DNA of 64,000 nt from Pomphorhynchus laevis. Its lineage: Eukaryota > Acanthocephala > Palaeacanthocephala > Echinorhynchida > Pomphorhynchidae. Each line of letters starts with the position of its first letter. Position 1 is the first letter of the stretch. The notes under the pieces were generated by a model. It was not told the DNA's origin and did not search any database. It saw only the letters and a program-made list of their open reading frames with translations. The stretch lies in assembly GCA_012934845.2 (NCBI GenBank), contig WNNJ02001529.1, positions 1-64,000 on the forward strand, read 5' to 3'. This document shows, piece after piece, positions 56,201-58,874 of the stretch. A program made the translations under genes and the position numbers.

Positions 56201-58874
56201 TAAGCTACAGATACTTTTGGGGTTTAACTAAAAGCTAAATTTTATGCTGATGCTTTTGTTGCTGATCTACCATTAAATAATTTTTAGTTTCCATTTAATA
56301 TTTATTTTCTGAATTTTGTTTTAGTTAAATCATTTGTAATATTTAGTAACAAAGAGCAAGAGCGCGATATGGGTGTATTAGTAACAGCTAACCGTTATTA
56401 AAGAAATTTTATCAACCGAGTAACAATTCATGTGGTCATCAGCTTCAACCCACCTGAATTAAACATCAATATAGACCATATTGTTAGCTGATAGTTTAAA
56501 ACTTACACTGCGGTTATGTCTCTACAAGGAGATAAGTGTCTTACATATTGAGTTATGTTGTAAATTAAATCCAAATTTACGCCCGAAAATATACGTTTAT
56601 AAACAGTATTTCGTGTGTAATTATTAAGTACAGCTTATATACGATATATGTTGTACACTGTAGTTTATATATTAATCTAAATTATTAAAAATCAATATAG
56701 TATTCATATAAAATGCAAATATTTAAATCAATTGTATTCGAAAATGAATTTATATTTAAATGTAATGGTGAGATTTATAATTAATTGTAACAAAACAACA
56801 TATAATTTTAAATTTCATTTAAAAATTCGGTGCTAATGAGCAAAATATGTATTTTCTGACGATACTAGAAGAATCTCGCAAATCAATTGATATTCTTTAT
56901 TTTGACGATCTTGCTCCTAAATTAAAAGATAACATATCCTAATTACTGTAGACTTGTGCAAACTGCAGCAAATTACAGTAAATTGCAGTATACTGATTAC
57001 ATAGATGAACCTGTAATGTACAATCTGTATTATTATAAATATTATTAAATATATTATTAATATATAGTATTATCATAAATATTATTTATGACGTAAAAAA
57101 CTTTAAGATATACAGCGATAGACTTAAACACACAATATTAGTGATCACAAGAAGATTAACAGCGATTAAATTATAGAAAACATTGTCAAAAATCATTTAG
57201 TTAATTTTATAAATATAACTTATAAAAAATTATAAATTTTAAAAATATTATTTATGACGTAAATATTATAAATATTATTTATATAATATTTACAATTGAT
57301 TGTAATATTTTCAGATGTTAACAGGTATGAAAACAATTGACTATTTTAACATGCTTATACAAATGTTGTATTAAATGTTAGTTTTAGAGATTGAATAATA
57401 ATAAATTAAAATAAATAGAAATTCAAATTGCTGTTTTAGAAAAGATTATCAATCAATTAATAGATGCATAAATTTACAGAAAAGGCATTTAAGAAAGGCC
57501 TAATAAGAAGCTGTGATCATAAATGTTAATTATCAAATTACATTTATAATCATTTATAGCGTTAAATTATCAGACATTAAATTATGGAGTTTAATTGATT
57601 CAATTGTTGGTTAAATTTGTAATTATCACATAATAAAATATTTCCCTATATTTCATAATTCCTAATGAATCAAAAGTTAAGATAAGATAAATCTGAAATC
57701 TGCCGTTAAGATAAATCTGAAATTTAACGTCACCAAATTGACAAGCGAAATATAAAAGCTATATTTAAAAAAAATAAAATATATTATATTATTTTTAATA
57801 TTATTAAAAATAATTTTTAATAATTATTTTTAATATTATAAAAAATAATATATTATATTATTAACGATATTATTTTTATCGTTTTTTAAAAATCTTTTAT
57901 TATTCATTTGATACAATATTAGGCTCCCTCAAATGGGCCTTTGTACAACTAATAATAATCATGCCATTATTTTATATGATTGGATGCTAGCCGGTAAAAA
58001 AAAACCTAAGGGAAGCCGCAGCGAGAACATGGCGATCTTAGACAAACAAACGAGAATCGATCGATTGCAAACGAAATTCTTCTCCTCATCCGTGCCAAAA
58101 TGTCGAAATATTGCTCTCTCGAGCGCTAAGTCTTGATCGCAGCTAGTGATTTCAGAAAAAGCCTCATATCATTGCTCATACCACTCGATGCAGAGAAGAC
58201 AAGAGACACGAATCTGTTTCGTACAAAACACACAATACGTTCACTGTATTTCGTCTTTTTTCTTGCTTCATTGCTGCACCATGGGTGCCGGGACACCACA
58301 AGCATACGATTGAGCGTGTATATTAAAGATGACTACGTCGAAGAACTTCCGCTCAAATCGATTGCTCTGAAGTCCAGAACATACGATGCCTAAACGTGCA
58401 CCTCTCTCCGTGCCTCGAAATCAAATTCAGCTGGGACATCATTGTGCTCAGGTTCAACCCCAACTCGGTGACAAATAGTTGTAAGCTCCCGACCAAATCC
58501 CGCATGATATTCACGACACCACAAGCATACGATTGAACGTGTATATAAAATGGTGATGTCGAATAACGTCCGCTCAAATTATTAATTGTATCGTTGTAAA
58601 AATAATATATCTTTTTTCTTCGGGATTAGAAGTAAATTCTATATAATTTTTCTAACTTAAAATTACAATGAAATTTTGAAAATATTTGATTTCCGTGAAG
58701 AAAGAAATTGATTGCTTTACAAAAACAAATTAGTGAGGATAAAAACAATATAATTGATAATTGTTAAGTATTAATCATGATATTCTAAATTTTACAAATA
58801 ATAATTCACTTACATTGCCTTTCTTTTATTATTTCTTGATAGTATTTACACTCGCTGTTATCGTCCGTATCCAT
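5064..58874 (-). CDS. DMD: Dystrophin, N-terminal half, 16 exons (gene continues off the left edge)
   Basis: Large spliced gene on the minus strand. Dystrophin links cortical F-actin through its N-terminal CH domains to the dystroglycan complex at the membrane. I joined 16 exons by GT/AG sites and phase: 61, 62, 93, 78, 93, 92, 197, 86, 162, 182, 496, 183, 237, 88, 221 and 160 nt, 2491 nt in all (830 codons plus one base). CH1 spans about residues 25-129, with DVQEKTFTKW and NDIVDGNKKLTL. CH2 spans about 140-250, with SWKDGLAFNALLH and PDKKSIMVYVMSL. Spectrin repeats R1 to about R5 follow. The CH2 end (EPDKKSI) and the R2-R3 exon resemble dystrophin/utrophin more than spectrin, nesprin or plakin. 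Hinge 1 looks short, or one small exon between exons 8 and 9 was missed. Reading frame is open through every junction. Utrophin-type paralogy cannot be excluded, but an invertebrate would normally have one such gene. Confidence 0.9.
5690..6280 (+). mobile_element. LINE remnant (region downstream of RT)
   Basis: The plus-strand frame from 5727 reads RVCELRAHEALFLVKNSLYM then PRLLYKFRTTPCFNMYVELY and ITNDSWRQAS. This matches the post-RT region of animal non-LTR elements (ALFLL+..YIPKLLY.LR.aPC...; DDSWAQASLPVRFGGLG). After the QAS motif the homology continues in another frame (VPFGGLKIRRSADIALPAFL), so the copy has at least one frameshift near 5945. GC is higher than in the flanks. An old, truncated copy. 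Confidence 0.75.
8182..8209 (-). ncRNA. Hammerhead-like motif (Penelope-type terminal repeat)
   Basis: On the minus strand: CTGAAGA, one spacer base, GATAGCAGGAGATATC, then GAAAC. The core boxes are those of a hammerhead ribozyme (position 7 may vary), with stem II shortened to four pairs. No RT is attached here. Confidence 0.5.
9550..9770 (-). CDS. DMD: Dystrophin exon 15 (repeats 4-5)
   Basis: A 221-nt exon after ttttAG. It encodes NEMENVSNMHTDIKERWLHL then EDKVNQIRKNASLKIDESYV and ends EQIKPK before GTTAAA. ERWLHLEDKV matches the SRWIEFCQLL helix of human R4. The donor GTTAAA is weak; a GTACAA seven bases on is an alternative, but only the chosen one keeps phase with exon 16. Confidence 0.83.
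9935..9958 (-). ncRNA. Degenerate hammerhead-like motif (solo Penelope-type terminal repeat)
   Basis: Lies in intron 14. The minus strand reads CTGATGATAGCAAGAGCTATC then AAAATATAG. The flanks (about 9850-9965) match the terminal repeat of the Penelope-like copy at 44.0-45.6 kb, including ttattacaggaacaaagaag and the atcctttatttgataaaa block. One triplet of the core is missing compared with that copy. Confidence 0.6.
10236..10320. repeat. Tandem duplication, two 40-bp units
   Basis: The unit aaagaatatagtatatatat with tactatatagtatgt occurs twice in a row, then starts a third time before diverging. Also internally palindromic. Confidence 0.8.
10900..10987 (-). CDS. DMD: Dystrophin exon 14 (spectrin repeat 4)
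   Basis: An 88-nt exon after tttAG and before GTAAGC. It encodes ELIQKFNRYNRDFSELSRIG then ENLQTLLTD and one extra base, which CA at the start of exon 15 completes (Thr). It is too short to stand out as an open frame; I found it by searching for the missing phase between exons 13 and 15. Confidence 0.8.
11695..13515 (-). mobile_element. EN-less Penelope-like (Naiad-like) element, copy 1
   Basis: Best-preserved copy. The 3' end (left) starts near aaatcagctaactgagtcta at 11697, a boundary shared with other copies at 15.2, 50.67, 61.43 and 61.89 kb. Then come the shared AT-rich tail, the structured block 11914-11985 and the RT frame. Coding similarity extends right of the ATG: the minus strand at 13300-13381 reads DNYIITTIDKASNNFVFICK then KLYYDIL, the N-terminal module of this RT family, and further traces reach about 13515. 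No GIY-YIG endonuclease is visible on either side, so the copy is 5' truncated or the family lacks it. Naiads carry GIY-YIG at the N-terminus, canonical Penelopes at the C-terminus. Confidence 0.8.
12059..13294 (-). CDS. Penelope-like reverse transcriptase, 411 aa open frame
   Basis: Longest open frame in the window. RT motifs in order: YWNPKLHKNPIKPRFIC (residues 51-67), motif A YDFSTLYTNL (132-141), motif B GVPMGGNSSPIIADLFL (216-232), catalytic FRYIDDICVF (258-267) and YLDMNI (298-303), then the thumb-like LYRKDDIFKF and an HEHSCIPYNIKYNT segment. This order and these motifs are those of the Penelope-like family in which GIPMGTNCAPLLADLFL and FRYIDDVLSLNNP are typical, many of which were described as Naiad. 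Both catalytic Asp residues are present. The protein stops at KLLSGKFLWNG without a GIY-YIG domain. The ATG is probably not the native start, since homology continues upstream. It lies in the sense orientation within dystrophin intron 13. Confidence 0.88.
   Translation of the reverse strand: MKEVNSNDLNINPTYERSELSLETIITSHCSIMDKKGIKVELDNKTIPILYWNPKLHKNPIKPRFICSAFKCTLKPLSVYMNKILKVIKAHFKKYCKVIEINTCIKHYFSINSTKEFLEQTKGINFQNINTYDFSTLYTNLDLVDIKEALVKLINLIFGKIYTYICYNNYNAYLTKIKPSNKYKYMDKIELIESLNILINQNYLKVGTSIFRQVKGVPMGGNSSPIIADLFLSFIEYEFVHNCVKTKSKQYKYMKYMFRYIDDICVFNSNNFYSISEQIYPGSLILNKTNINDKEGVYLDMNIKLTLTKTTINLYRKDDIFKFTRNIFLHEHSCIPYNIKYNTLNNEILRIATICNDIGFLQNHLNNLIDTYFKLGYYKNNIKQKIVKYINQHNNIQNKFKLLSGKFLWNG
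14760..15062 (-). mobile_element. Naiad-like element, 3'-end fragment
   Basis: Contains the degenerate structured block (aaggattagagatcatca near 14775, ggtttcagcccc, gcggggacaaata) and the segment up to the RT stop region (ttaaccatccataaa), then a trace of the RT C-terminus near 15030 (aatattttgttgatttatac). Severely 5' truncated. Confidence 0.7.
15196..15420 (-). mobile_element. Naiad-like element, 3'-tail fragment
   Basis: From aaatcagataactaagtcta at 15200 through the tail and aaggaatgatggtcatcagg to tttcggcccctattcctc, where similarity stops at about 15415. Only the tail and half of the structured block remain, so the copy ends inside that block. Confidence 0.72.
15594..15830 (-). CDS. 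DMD: Dystrophin exon 13 (repeat 3 end, start of repeat 4)
   Basis: A 237-nt, phase 0-0 exon after tttAG, donor GTAGGT. It encodes IRRGYVRKGKNNEIKAFNTE and later ECTRVLNWLEEVEAILDGQA. The helix with NWLEEVEAIL matches the start of human R4 (ELHSWITRSEAVLQS). The polar stretch in between corresponds to the linker before R4 in human dystrophin. Confidence 0.86.
15831..16139. other. Dystrophin intron 12 with inverted hammerhead-like repeat
   Basis: Short 309-nt intron containing a 40-bp inverted repeat (15943-15982 and 15987-16026). The plus strand at 15996-16023 reads CTGAAGA, one T, GCTAAC-AGAA-GTTAGC, GAAA: a full hammerhead-style stem II with different paired bases from the other copies. A folded insert of this size may affect splicing of exons 12 and 13. 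Confidence 0.6.
16140..16322 (-). CDS. DMD: Dystrophin exon 12 (spectrin repeat 3)
   Basis: A 183-nt, phase 0-0 exon after tttcAG, ending at a consensus GTAAGT. It encodes VICKEADFIKTILEKMTSKQ, and ends RRQRISSECERLSSC. It joins exon 11 directly in frame across an 11-kb intron and continues the R3 helices. The reading frame stays open past the donor to 16086, but GTAAGT is the better end. Confidence 0.85.
17515..19760 (-). mobile_element. Naiad-like element fragments, rearranged cluster
   Basis: Three blocks of the same RT family in one orientation: 17515-18300 (3' tail, structured block at 17755-17830, RT C-terminus), 18670-19110 (open frame of 137 codons, 18690-19103, with NLYRKDDIFKFTRNIFLHEH and GYYKNNIKQKIVKYINQHNN) and 19376-19745 (RT middle with the YIDD region and the motif B region, attgggctactattaccacc). 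Low-complexity AT sequence at 18300-18660 separates the first two. Either several nested insertions or local duplication of one copy. Confidence 0.78.
19860..20010 (+). repeat. SINE-like segment with tRNA-type B box
   Basis: GC-richer 150 bases ending in a perfect Pol III B-box core (gcgttcgatcc at about 19981-19991) directly upstream of the 14-bp minisatellite. No convincing A box or tRNA cloverleaf. Possibly a tRNA-derived SINE; no second copy seen in the window. Confidence 0.35.
20046..20270. repeat. Minisatellite, 14-bp unit, about 16 copies
   Basis: The unit attaatataatcac repeats in tandem; a variant with taac in place of tcac alternates in the first half, and one unit has attgat. The pattern suggests a two-unit higher-order repeat in the left half. 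Confidence 0.93.
21421..21952. repeat. Tandem array, four 133-bp units
   Basis: Units start at 21421, 21554, 21687 and 21820 with tgttcaaacaccgcatgg and contain a run from gaagtattatgttattttta to gcgtctggccaaaacactac. The first three are nearly identical; the fourth is more divergent and ends in catttta...ccaaaacactatgg. Each unit has ttatttttaagtaa, a small palindrome. Satellite-like, no coding capacity. Confidence 0.93.
22139..22265 (-). mobile_element. SINE-like repeat, copy A
   Basis: The minus strand reads ctgattagtaacgtcctgct, then gtatcaataataagaacaat, then cctgtgaggatagtatggtg and ccgcaatcagaagaat, matching copy B at 30392-30560 on the plus strand with a few per cent change. Head region not preserved here. 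Confidence 0.72.
22745..22800 (-). repeat. tRNA-type B box, possible SINE head
   Basis: The minus strand contains gtggttcgatccac, a perfect Pol III B box within a small stem. No A box at the right spacing. Weak evidence. Confidence 0.3.
22890..22921 (-). ncRNA. Hammerhead-like motif
   Basis: The minus strand reads CTGAAGA, A, GGTTTAATCC, GAAACTAGTTAA. Core boxes are complete; stem II is two to three pairs with a small loop; ACTAGT after GAA could form the very short stem III typical of Penelope-type hammerheads; CATT before and AATG after could start stem I. A different family from the GATAGC type. Confidence 0.5.
24185..24345. repeat. Three degenerate tandem units of about 50 bp
   Basis: Three units resembling tttattgaattctaaaatcg followed by attatttttgtaatttaatt and gtgtaaatgg occur head to tail with 10-20 per cent differences. 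Confidence 0.7.
25260..25630 (+). mobile_element. Penelope-like element fragment, GIY-YIG endonuclease
   Basis: The plus strand reads KPKRVPSEIAYMISC, then after a break KNVGQITQELKTRVYQHKYT, then SALVNHWLTHDHRIDIDNAR and IIEIDSGWKRRLIK. This is the C-terminal GIY-YIG endonuclease of a canonical Penelope-like element (pattern GIVYxIxC...YVGQT...L.TR...H...SAL..H....H..D...A.I......+R...E). The first motif and the catalytic Glu region are damaged. Sequence at about 23640-23700 resembles 25200-25262, so an upstream part may be duplicated. A different lineage from the copies at 44 and 47 kb. Confidence 0.78.
27350..27845 (-). CDS. DMD: Dystrophin exon 11 (spectrin repeats 2-3)
   Basis: A 496-nt exon after aatttAG, donor GTATGT. 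It encodes SLHRLFISDQITVLEELESW, LTDNWCTIARFVENNLITAQ and HCERWLNDKERCLNEI. It aligns well with human R2-R3 (LKELNDWLTKTEERTRK; LGDRWANICRWTEDRW; LFSAWLSEKEDAVNKI). The conserved Trp of each repeat is present. This exon gives the strongest evidence that the rod is dystrophin's. Confidence 0.93.
28362..28543 (-). CDS. DMD: Dystrophin exon 10 (rest of spectrin repeat 1)
   Basis: A 182-nt exon after tgtAG and before GTGATT. It runs from phase 0 to two bases (AG) that join T in exon 11. It encodes VFMQHISSLEEQTTEVKRLA and later VDLWRKLKLRVDEYNK, the heptad pattern and conserved W of helix C. A 47-nt intron separates it from exon 9. Confidence 0.85.
28591..28752 (-). CDS. DMD: Dystrophin exon 9 (start of spectrin repeat 1)
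   Basis: A 162-nt, phase 0-0 exon after tttaAG and before GTATAA. It begins WLESRNDNKHEFELFVYNAN and continues as amphipathic helix rich in Asp, Asn and Leu. Phase and position fit the start of rod repeat R1 after CH2. Sequence conservation is low, as expected for rod repeats, so the acceptor is less certain than for the CH exons. Confidence 0.75.
28753..30867. other. Dystrophin intron 8
   Basis: Intron of 2115 nt. It contains a SINE-like copy (30392-30560). The rest is AT-rich. Human dystrophin has hinge 1 here; I searched for a phase 0-0 exon and did not find a convincing one. Confidence 0.6.
30392..30560 (+). mobile_element. SINE-like repeat, copy B, with Pol III B box
   Basis: Begins with gagttcaaatccgatcag (a B-box match, gttcaaatcc), then ggtcagcggctgattagacc, tgattagtagcgtcctgctg and gagggtaatgtcgtgccaca. 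From ctgattag onwards it matches copy A at 22.2 kb in inverse orientation. B box followed by a non-tRNA body in two dispersed copies fits a tRNA-derived SINE whose A box half is missing here. Confidence 0.65.
30868..30953 (-). CDS. DMD: Dystrophin exon 8 (end of CH2)
   Basis: An 86-nt exon after tatAG and before GTAAGT, ending in phase 0. It encodes (D)FINGEPDKKSIMVYVMSLLECD then SISKHQ, matching human TTYPDKKSILMYITSLFQVLP. This is the last CH2 helix. The 2.1-kb intron that follows may hide a short hinge-1 exon, which I did not find. Confidence 0.9.
31004..31200 (-). CDS. DMD: Dystrophin exon 7 (core of CH2)
   Basis: A 197-nt exon after tttAG; its first base completes a Gly codon begun in exon 6. 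It encodes YKKVKIQDFSSSWKDGLAFN, then ALLHRKNPNLFDYDLLIDRQ and NENLEHAFKIAKENYGVDQY. DFSSSWKDGLAFNALLHR and LEHAFKIA are hallmark CH2 motifs. The downstream intron is only 50 nt; it must be removed because it has in-frame stops. Confidence 0.93.
31384..32310 (+). mobile_element. Naiad-like element, copy with complete 3' structure
   Basis: Plus-strand copy, 5' truncated. RT pieces: NEIELLESLNILMNQNYLKV, MRGNSSPIIADLVLSFIKYE, YIDDIGVFNSNNFYSISEQV and YLDMNIKFTLTKNTINLYRK; frames are broken in between. After the RT stop region comes the structured block 32133-32225 with both crossing helices intact. This is the only sizeable copy opposite in direction to dystrophin. The motif B Gly-Gly is altered (SMRGNSS). 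Confidence 0.85.
32133..32225 (+). ncRNA. 3' structured RNA block of the Naiad-like element (hairpin plus pseudoknot)
   Basis: Hairpin aaatacat (32133-32140) with atgtattt (32148-32155). Directly after it helix P1, ggcccc (32156-32161) with ggggcc (32187-32192), and helix P2, ctgctatg (32163-32170) with cataacag (32205-32212). P1 and P2 interleave, giving an H-type pseudoknot. CTGATGA follows at 32219-32225. The same block is at about 11914-12020, 50887-50985, 60268-60365 and 61632-61730 on the minus strand and, degraded, at 14775, 17755 and 46932. It lies just after the RT stop, so it would be part of the element's 3' UTR. Confidence 0.65.
32731..32763. repeat. Perfect 14-bp hairpin
   Basis: attcatttttgcca (32731-32744) and tggcaaaaatgaat (32750-32763) are exact reverse complements with a 5-base loop. 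Confidence 0.75.
33367..33458 (-). CDS. DMD: Dystrophin exon 6 (CH1-CH2 linker, start of CH2)
   Basis: A 92-nt exon after tctAG and before GTATAT, from phase 0 to phase 2. It encodes VKSVLQKVHPNCNFETIEKT then LVTWCRDQTI. It aligns with human [34 protein letters not shown]. The intron after it differs from the human position: human exons 6 and 7 sum to 292 nt, this exon and the next to 289. Confidence 0.88.
34990..35330 (-). mobile_element. LINE reverse transcriptase fragment
   Basis: The minus-strand frame (35298-34996) includes SPILVIFIEFNKVFDLVDHK and LLTPKLYYKANISGQVHHLI. This is RT motif A of non-LTR retrotransposons (lDfsKAFDtVdH..Ll.KL). The catalytic Asp is replaced by Glu in IEF. No other RT motif was found nearby; a short, old fragment. 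Confidence 0.7.
36880..37830. repeat. Locally duplicated segments
   Basis: Two sets. First, acatattttatgagtatgtt followed by ttctccaaatttaatattt occurs at about 36881 and again at 37758. Second, a block with gattgacgggtagaatataa, a gaagagggaata run and agctgtaatacata occurs at about 37050-37215 and again at 37350-37505. The nested layout suggests a duplicated unknown element with shared ends. Confidence 0.75.
39440..39540 (-). ncRNA. Penelope-type terminal repeat with hammerhead-like motif
   Basis: Shares atttattag...gagagtgaag, aaaatatttatttaatcgaa and gtaggCgattgaaaatt-type words with the copies at 42.3, 42.5 and 42.9 kb. On the minus strand at 39488-39518: a CTTAAGA box, T, GATAGCAGTAGGCGATT, GAAAA. 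The first box is mutated from CTGAAGA. Confidence 0.6.
39580..39850. other. GC-richer, pyrimidine-rich block of unknown origin
   Basis: About 270 bases with higher GC than the flanks. The plus strand is open for 84 codons (39591-39845, beginning MWYLVFSFPHLESPQLPIPS) but shows no motif. Bounded by AT-rich sequence on both sides. Probably an element remnant. Confidence 0.4.
40122..40147 (+). ncRNA. Degenerate hammerhead-like motif
   Basis: ctgcagatgatagcaaaagc then tatt: stem II GATAGC-AAAA-GCTATT is intact, while the boxes on each side are altered. It abuts the GC-richer block at 40148. Confidence 0.45.
40148..40620 (+). mobile_element. LINE-like remnant
   Basis: GC-richer block. The plus strand at about 40470-40570 reads AVKVEGKRPIEISKLRWMNV then ILHDLMSIKF, resembling the C-terminal VEGKRPxGRPKLRWxD tail of several animal non-LTR elements. 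The left part (40148-40440) is not assignable; an open frame on the minus strand (40443-40144) has no recognised domain. Confidence 0.5.
40711..40925. repeat. Direct repeat of about 70 bp
   Basis: A block with aatttacatgtgaaatatct then ctttaaaatataaaatatca and caatttcaattgtac occurs at about 40714 and, slightly changed, at 40854. Confidence 0.75.
41401..41493 (-). CDS. DMD: Dystrophin exon 5 (end of CH1)
   Basis: A 93-nt, phase 0-0 exon after ttctAG and before a consensus GTAAGT donor. It encodes IRLINVNSNDIVDGNKKLTL then ALIWAVILTWQ, the C-terminal helix of CH1 (human [27 protein letters not shown]). The length equals human exon 5. Confidence 0.93.
41539..41616 (-). CDS. DMD: Dystrophin exon 4 (CH1)
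   Basis: A 78-nt, phase 0-0 exon after ttttAG and before GTACAT. It encodes KPEIGKLRVHHIGNVNKTL followed by DLLRDYG, matching human PKEKGSTRVHALNNVNKALRVLQNNN. The length equals human exon 4. Only 45 nt of intron separate it from exon 5. Confidence 0.9.
42270..42380 (-). ncRNA. Penelope-type terminal repeat with hammerhead-like motif
   Basis: The minus strand at 42323-42352 reads CTGAAGA, T, GATAGC-AGTAG-GCTATT, GAAAATTCG. Box 1, stem II and the GAAA box are all complete. Followed by the shared cgattaaataaatattttac block. Confidence 0.65.
42471..42700. repeat. Head-to-head inverted pair of Penelope-type terminal repeats
   Basis: Arms about 42471-42577 and 42588-42700, each with a hammerhead-like motif (minus strand 42531-42560 with CTGATGA; plus strand 42603-42632 with CTGAAGA). 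The outer ends are ttcactcatattg and its complement caatatgagtgaac. The whole can fold into a long imperfect hairpin with almost no spacer. Confidence 0.82.
42838..42992. repeat. Second head-to-head inverted pair of terminal repeats
   Basis: Arms 42838-42900 and 42909-42974, with the outer tail continuing to aatatgagtgaac at about 42990. The pair is truncated at the centre: the spacer falls inside the first hammerhead box, leaving GATAGC-AGTAG-GCTATT and GAAAATTCG on each arm. Confidence 0.82.
43040..43600 (-). mobile_element. LINE remnant, C-terminal end of ORF2
   Basis: The minus strand includes SCYIPHHRTNFGQRYCLISM then PLNWSSLPLNFTASLASLLL, and in another frame SLTTFKSMLRTFLL. This is the usual tail of CR1/Jockey-like polyproteins (lR.PrhRT.fGqRSF...ap.lWNsLP..l....sl.sFKs.Lk..Ll). 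Reading frames are interrupted. GC is higher than in the flanks. Confidence 0.72.
44040..45640 (-). mobile_element. Canonical Penelope-like element copy between inverted terminal repeats
   Basis: Inverted terminal repeats at about 44051-44168 and 45472-45595. Each has CTGATGA, T, GATAGC-AGGA-GCTATC, GAAA (minus strand 44106-44133; plus strand 45511-45538). Between them, on the minus strand, lie RT C-terminal pieces (FATFIQKIRYVDDVFWL near 45470-45420, with the catalytic YVDD) and the GIY-YIG endonuclease (44571-44915). The RT is cut off directly at the right-hand repeat, a layout known from 5'-truncated Penelope copies, whose terminal repeats often sit in inverted orientation. Frames are broken between RT and EN. 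Confidence 0.82.
44571..44915 (-). CDS. GIY-YIG endonuclease domain of a Penelope-like element, 114 aa frame
   Basis: Motifs: AIVYKIPCKECEQVYVGQTG (residues 25-44; a GIY-like first Tyr at 28 and the YVG at 39-41), LVKRIKQH with the conserved Arg 50 and His 54, SAVAQHF and FENASIL, and RIIQEAYCIKKEPNLMLNN with the catalytic Glu 99. The endonuclease nicks target DNA for target-primed reverse transcription. This is only the C-terminal domain of a larger RT-EN protein. All expected active-site residues seem to be present, so this part is fairly young. Confidence 0.85.
   Translation of the reverse strand: MYIFNRKLPKLYNIFKRKPDFNKNAIVYKIPCKECEQVYVGQTGQGLVKRIKQHNYNVRKGTNSSAVAQHFVSLNYSVDFENASILSFESNLLSRIIQEAYCIKKEPNLMLNNK
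46027..46119 (-). CDS. DMD: Dystrophin exon 3 (CH1)
   Basis: A 93-nt, phase 0-0 exon bounded by tatAG and GTAAGT. It encodes RNIKPVKDLFKDLRDGRVLI followed by QLMEILTNTSL. The motif DLFKDLRDGRVLI is the conserved CH1 signature (human NLFSDLQDGRRLLDLLEGLTG). The length equals human exon 3. Confidence 0.92.
46925..47015 (+). mobile_element. Degraded 3' block of a Naiad-like element
   Basis: Contains ttgctatg (46932-46939), gttgaaacatgataagagca and aagatgacctctaatc, which align with ctgctatg, cgaaacctgatagcatagca and ctgatgacctctaat of the other copies. The first helix bases differ on both sides (TTGCT with AGCAA instead of CTGCT with AGCAG), so pairing is kept. Confidence 0.6.
47390..47560 (+). 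mobile_element. Penelope-like GIY-YIG endonuclease trace
   Basis: The plus strand reads VEVNSIPYSSCDKLYIKQAR then RHLREMHLEHART, resembling VVYxIPCSSCDKLYIGQTGRHLRERxxEH of canonical Penelope endonucleases. The GQT Gly is replaced. Only the first half of the domain remains. Confidence 0.6.
47700..50092 (+). mobile_element. Non-LTR retrotransposon (LINE), 5' truncated, APE endonuclease and RT
   Basis: Strikingly GC-rich against its surroundings. The endonuclease C-terminal half (47719-48225) has LANVYIRPGEI and DMVLGDFNDRTGRWIN. The linker and RT follow: ISRRIFIPKKYP and PKDLRPISIQNSV (48800-48915), LIPPGFHGFVKGRSVHSAV (48957-49015), AVAVFLDFSAAFDRIFIPFV (motif A), ITGVPQGSPLSPILYLAA (motif B), and VVYANYT where YADD is expected, so the catalytic motif is lost. 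Frames are interrupted by stops and shifts (for example the stop after IYEK at 48913-48915). The last frame (49018-49953, 311 codons) is open to the protein end. After it come an AT-rich 3' UTR and aataaaacctttattattaa near 50059. Clade not assigned. Confidence 0.85.
50406..50467 (-). CDS. DMD: Dystrophin exon 2 (start of CH1)
   Basis: A 62-nt exon, after ttttAG and before GTATTA. It encodes (Y)EREDVQEKTFTKWINAQLNR, the first helix of CH1, nearly identical to the human EREDVQKKTFTKWVNAQFSK. It starts in phase 1 and ends in phase 0. The length equals human DMD exon 2. Confidence 0.92.
50668..52080 (-). mobile_element. Naiad-like element copy in intron 1
   Basis: The 3' boundary aaatcagctaactgagtcga is at 50668, the structured block at 50887-50985, then the RT C-terminus and middle. 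Open pieces are 51478-51248 (YSISEQIFPGSLILNKININ) and 51707-51450 (MDKIELIESLNILINQNYLK, FRQVKGVSMGCKSSPIIADL). The YIDD region reads FRYIYDICVFN, so the first Asp of the catalytic pair is lost. Degraded motif A sequence reaches 52080. Confidence 0.85.
52660..53250 (-). other. Unidentified coding-like remnant
   Basis: Less AT-rich than the flanks. The minus strand has stretches such as NQSTFGTTTSW and VGRKYDQATIPNSYIINGTI then FKPLKASLKCICG, interrupted by stops. No family recognised. The plus strand at 52669-52680 has ccctcaaatggg, also present at 57924-57935. Confidence 0.35.
54048..54866 (+). CDS. Nested single-exon gene of unknown function, 272 aa
   Basis: Open frame of 272 codons on the plus strand inside dystrophin intron 1, on the opposite strand to the host gene. 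It begins MSKEIHEHIDLCEDCIARLR (a CxxC near the N-terminus, then a basic helix). The rest is polar and low in hydrophobics: acidic around residues 45-70, rich in Asn, Gln, Ser and Pro later, basic around 168-200, and ending with Tyr/His (ANNYYH). I see no signal peptide, membrane segment or transposon motif. An upstream ATG at 53999 runs quickly into a stop, so 54048 is the start. Base composition is clearly less AT-rich than the surrounding intron, which supports real coding. It looks like a mostly disordered regulatory protein. No homology recognised. Confidence 0.6.
   Translation: MSKEIHEHIDLCEDCIARLRKKIGQNQNWIKIRIPTPKPNQIEIEEVISGLDNDNFEECKDEVSNEQIQQHNGVTEIITSINEPNSSVKDQFVNSNDFTQGPFFKARQTFSKLKIEDDHQQNHPNVYVPNIFLTMEPIQCKPRIFINTPVPNEKSANCLSGNRPDWPRRSFRGKSNHHNAWSSSEEVIKSSRDGRACKQPIVYSTNKNKKYDFEQIPIEFLSNSKLRHMSKRQSQPIIDLPPIKINEYGQSSAYIPSIYENQPHYEANNYYH
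57920..58590. other. GC-richer block with a 65-bp direct repeat, unidentified
   Basis: Starts with ctccctcaaatgggc near 57922. Two short plus frames (57933-58136, 58133-58393) overlap by a few bases but show no domain. A repeat containing acaccacaagcatacgattg and ending in cgctcaaat occurs at 58293-58358 and 58516-58579, 223 bases apart. Sharp GC boundaries suggest an inserted element. It lies 220 bases downstream of dystrophin exon 1 in the direction of transcription. Confidence 0.45.
58814..58874 (-). CDS. DMD: Dystrophin coding exon 1 (start codon, N-terminal leader)
   Basis: ATG at 58874 reads MDTDDNSECKYYQEIIKERQ plus one base, then a strong GTAAGT donor. The single T left over joins AC at the start of exon 2 to give Tyr, as in human DMD, where exon 1 also ends in phase 1 and the next residues are YEREDVQ. 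The leader is unlike the human muscle leader (MLWWEEVEDC), so it may be a different promoter's first exon. No in-frame stop was noticed in the short stretch read upstream of the ATG. Confidence 0.72.
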
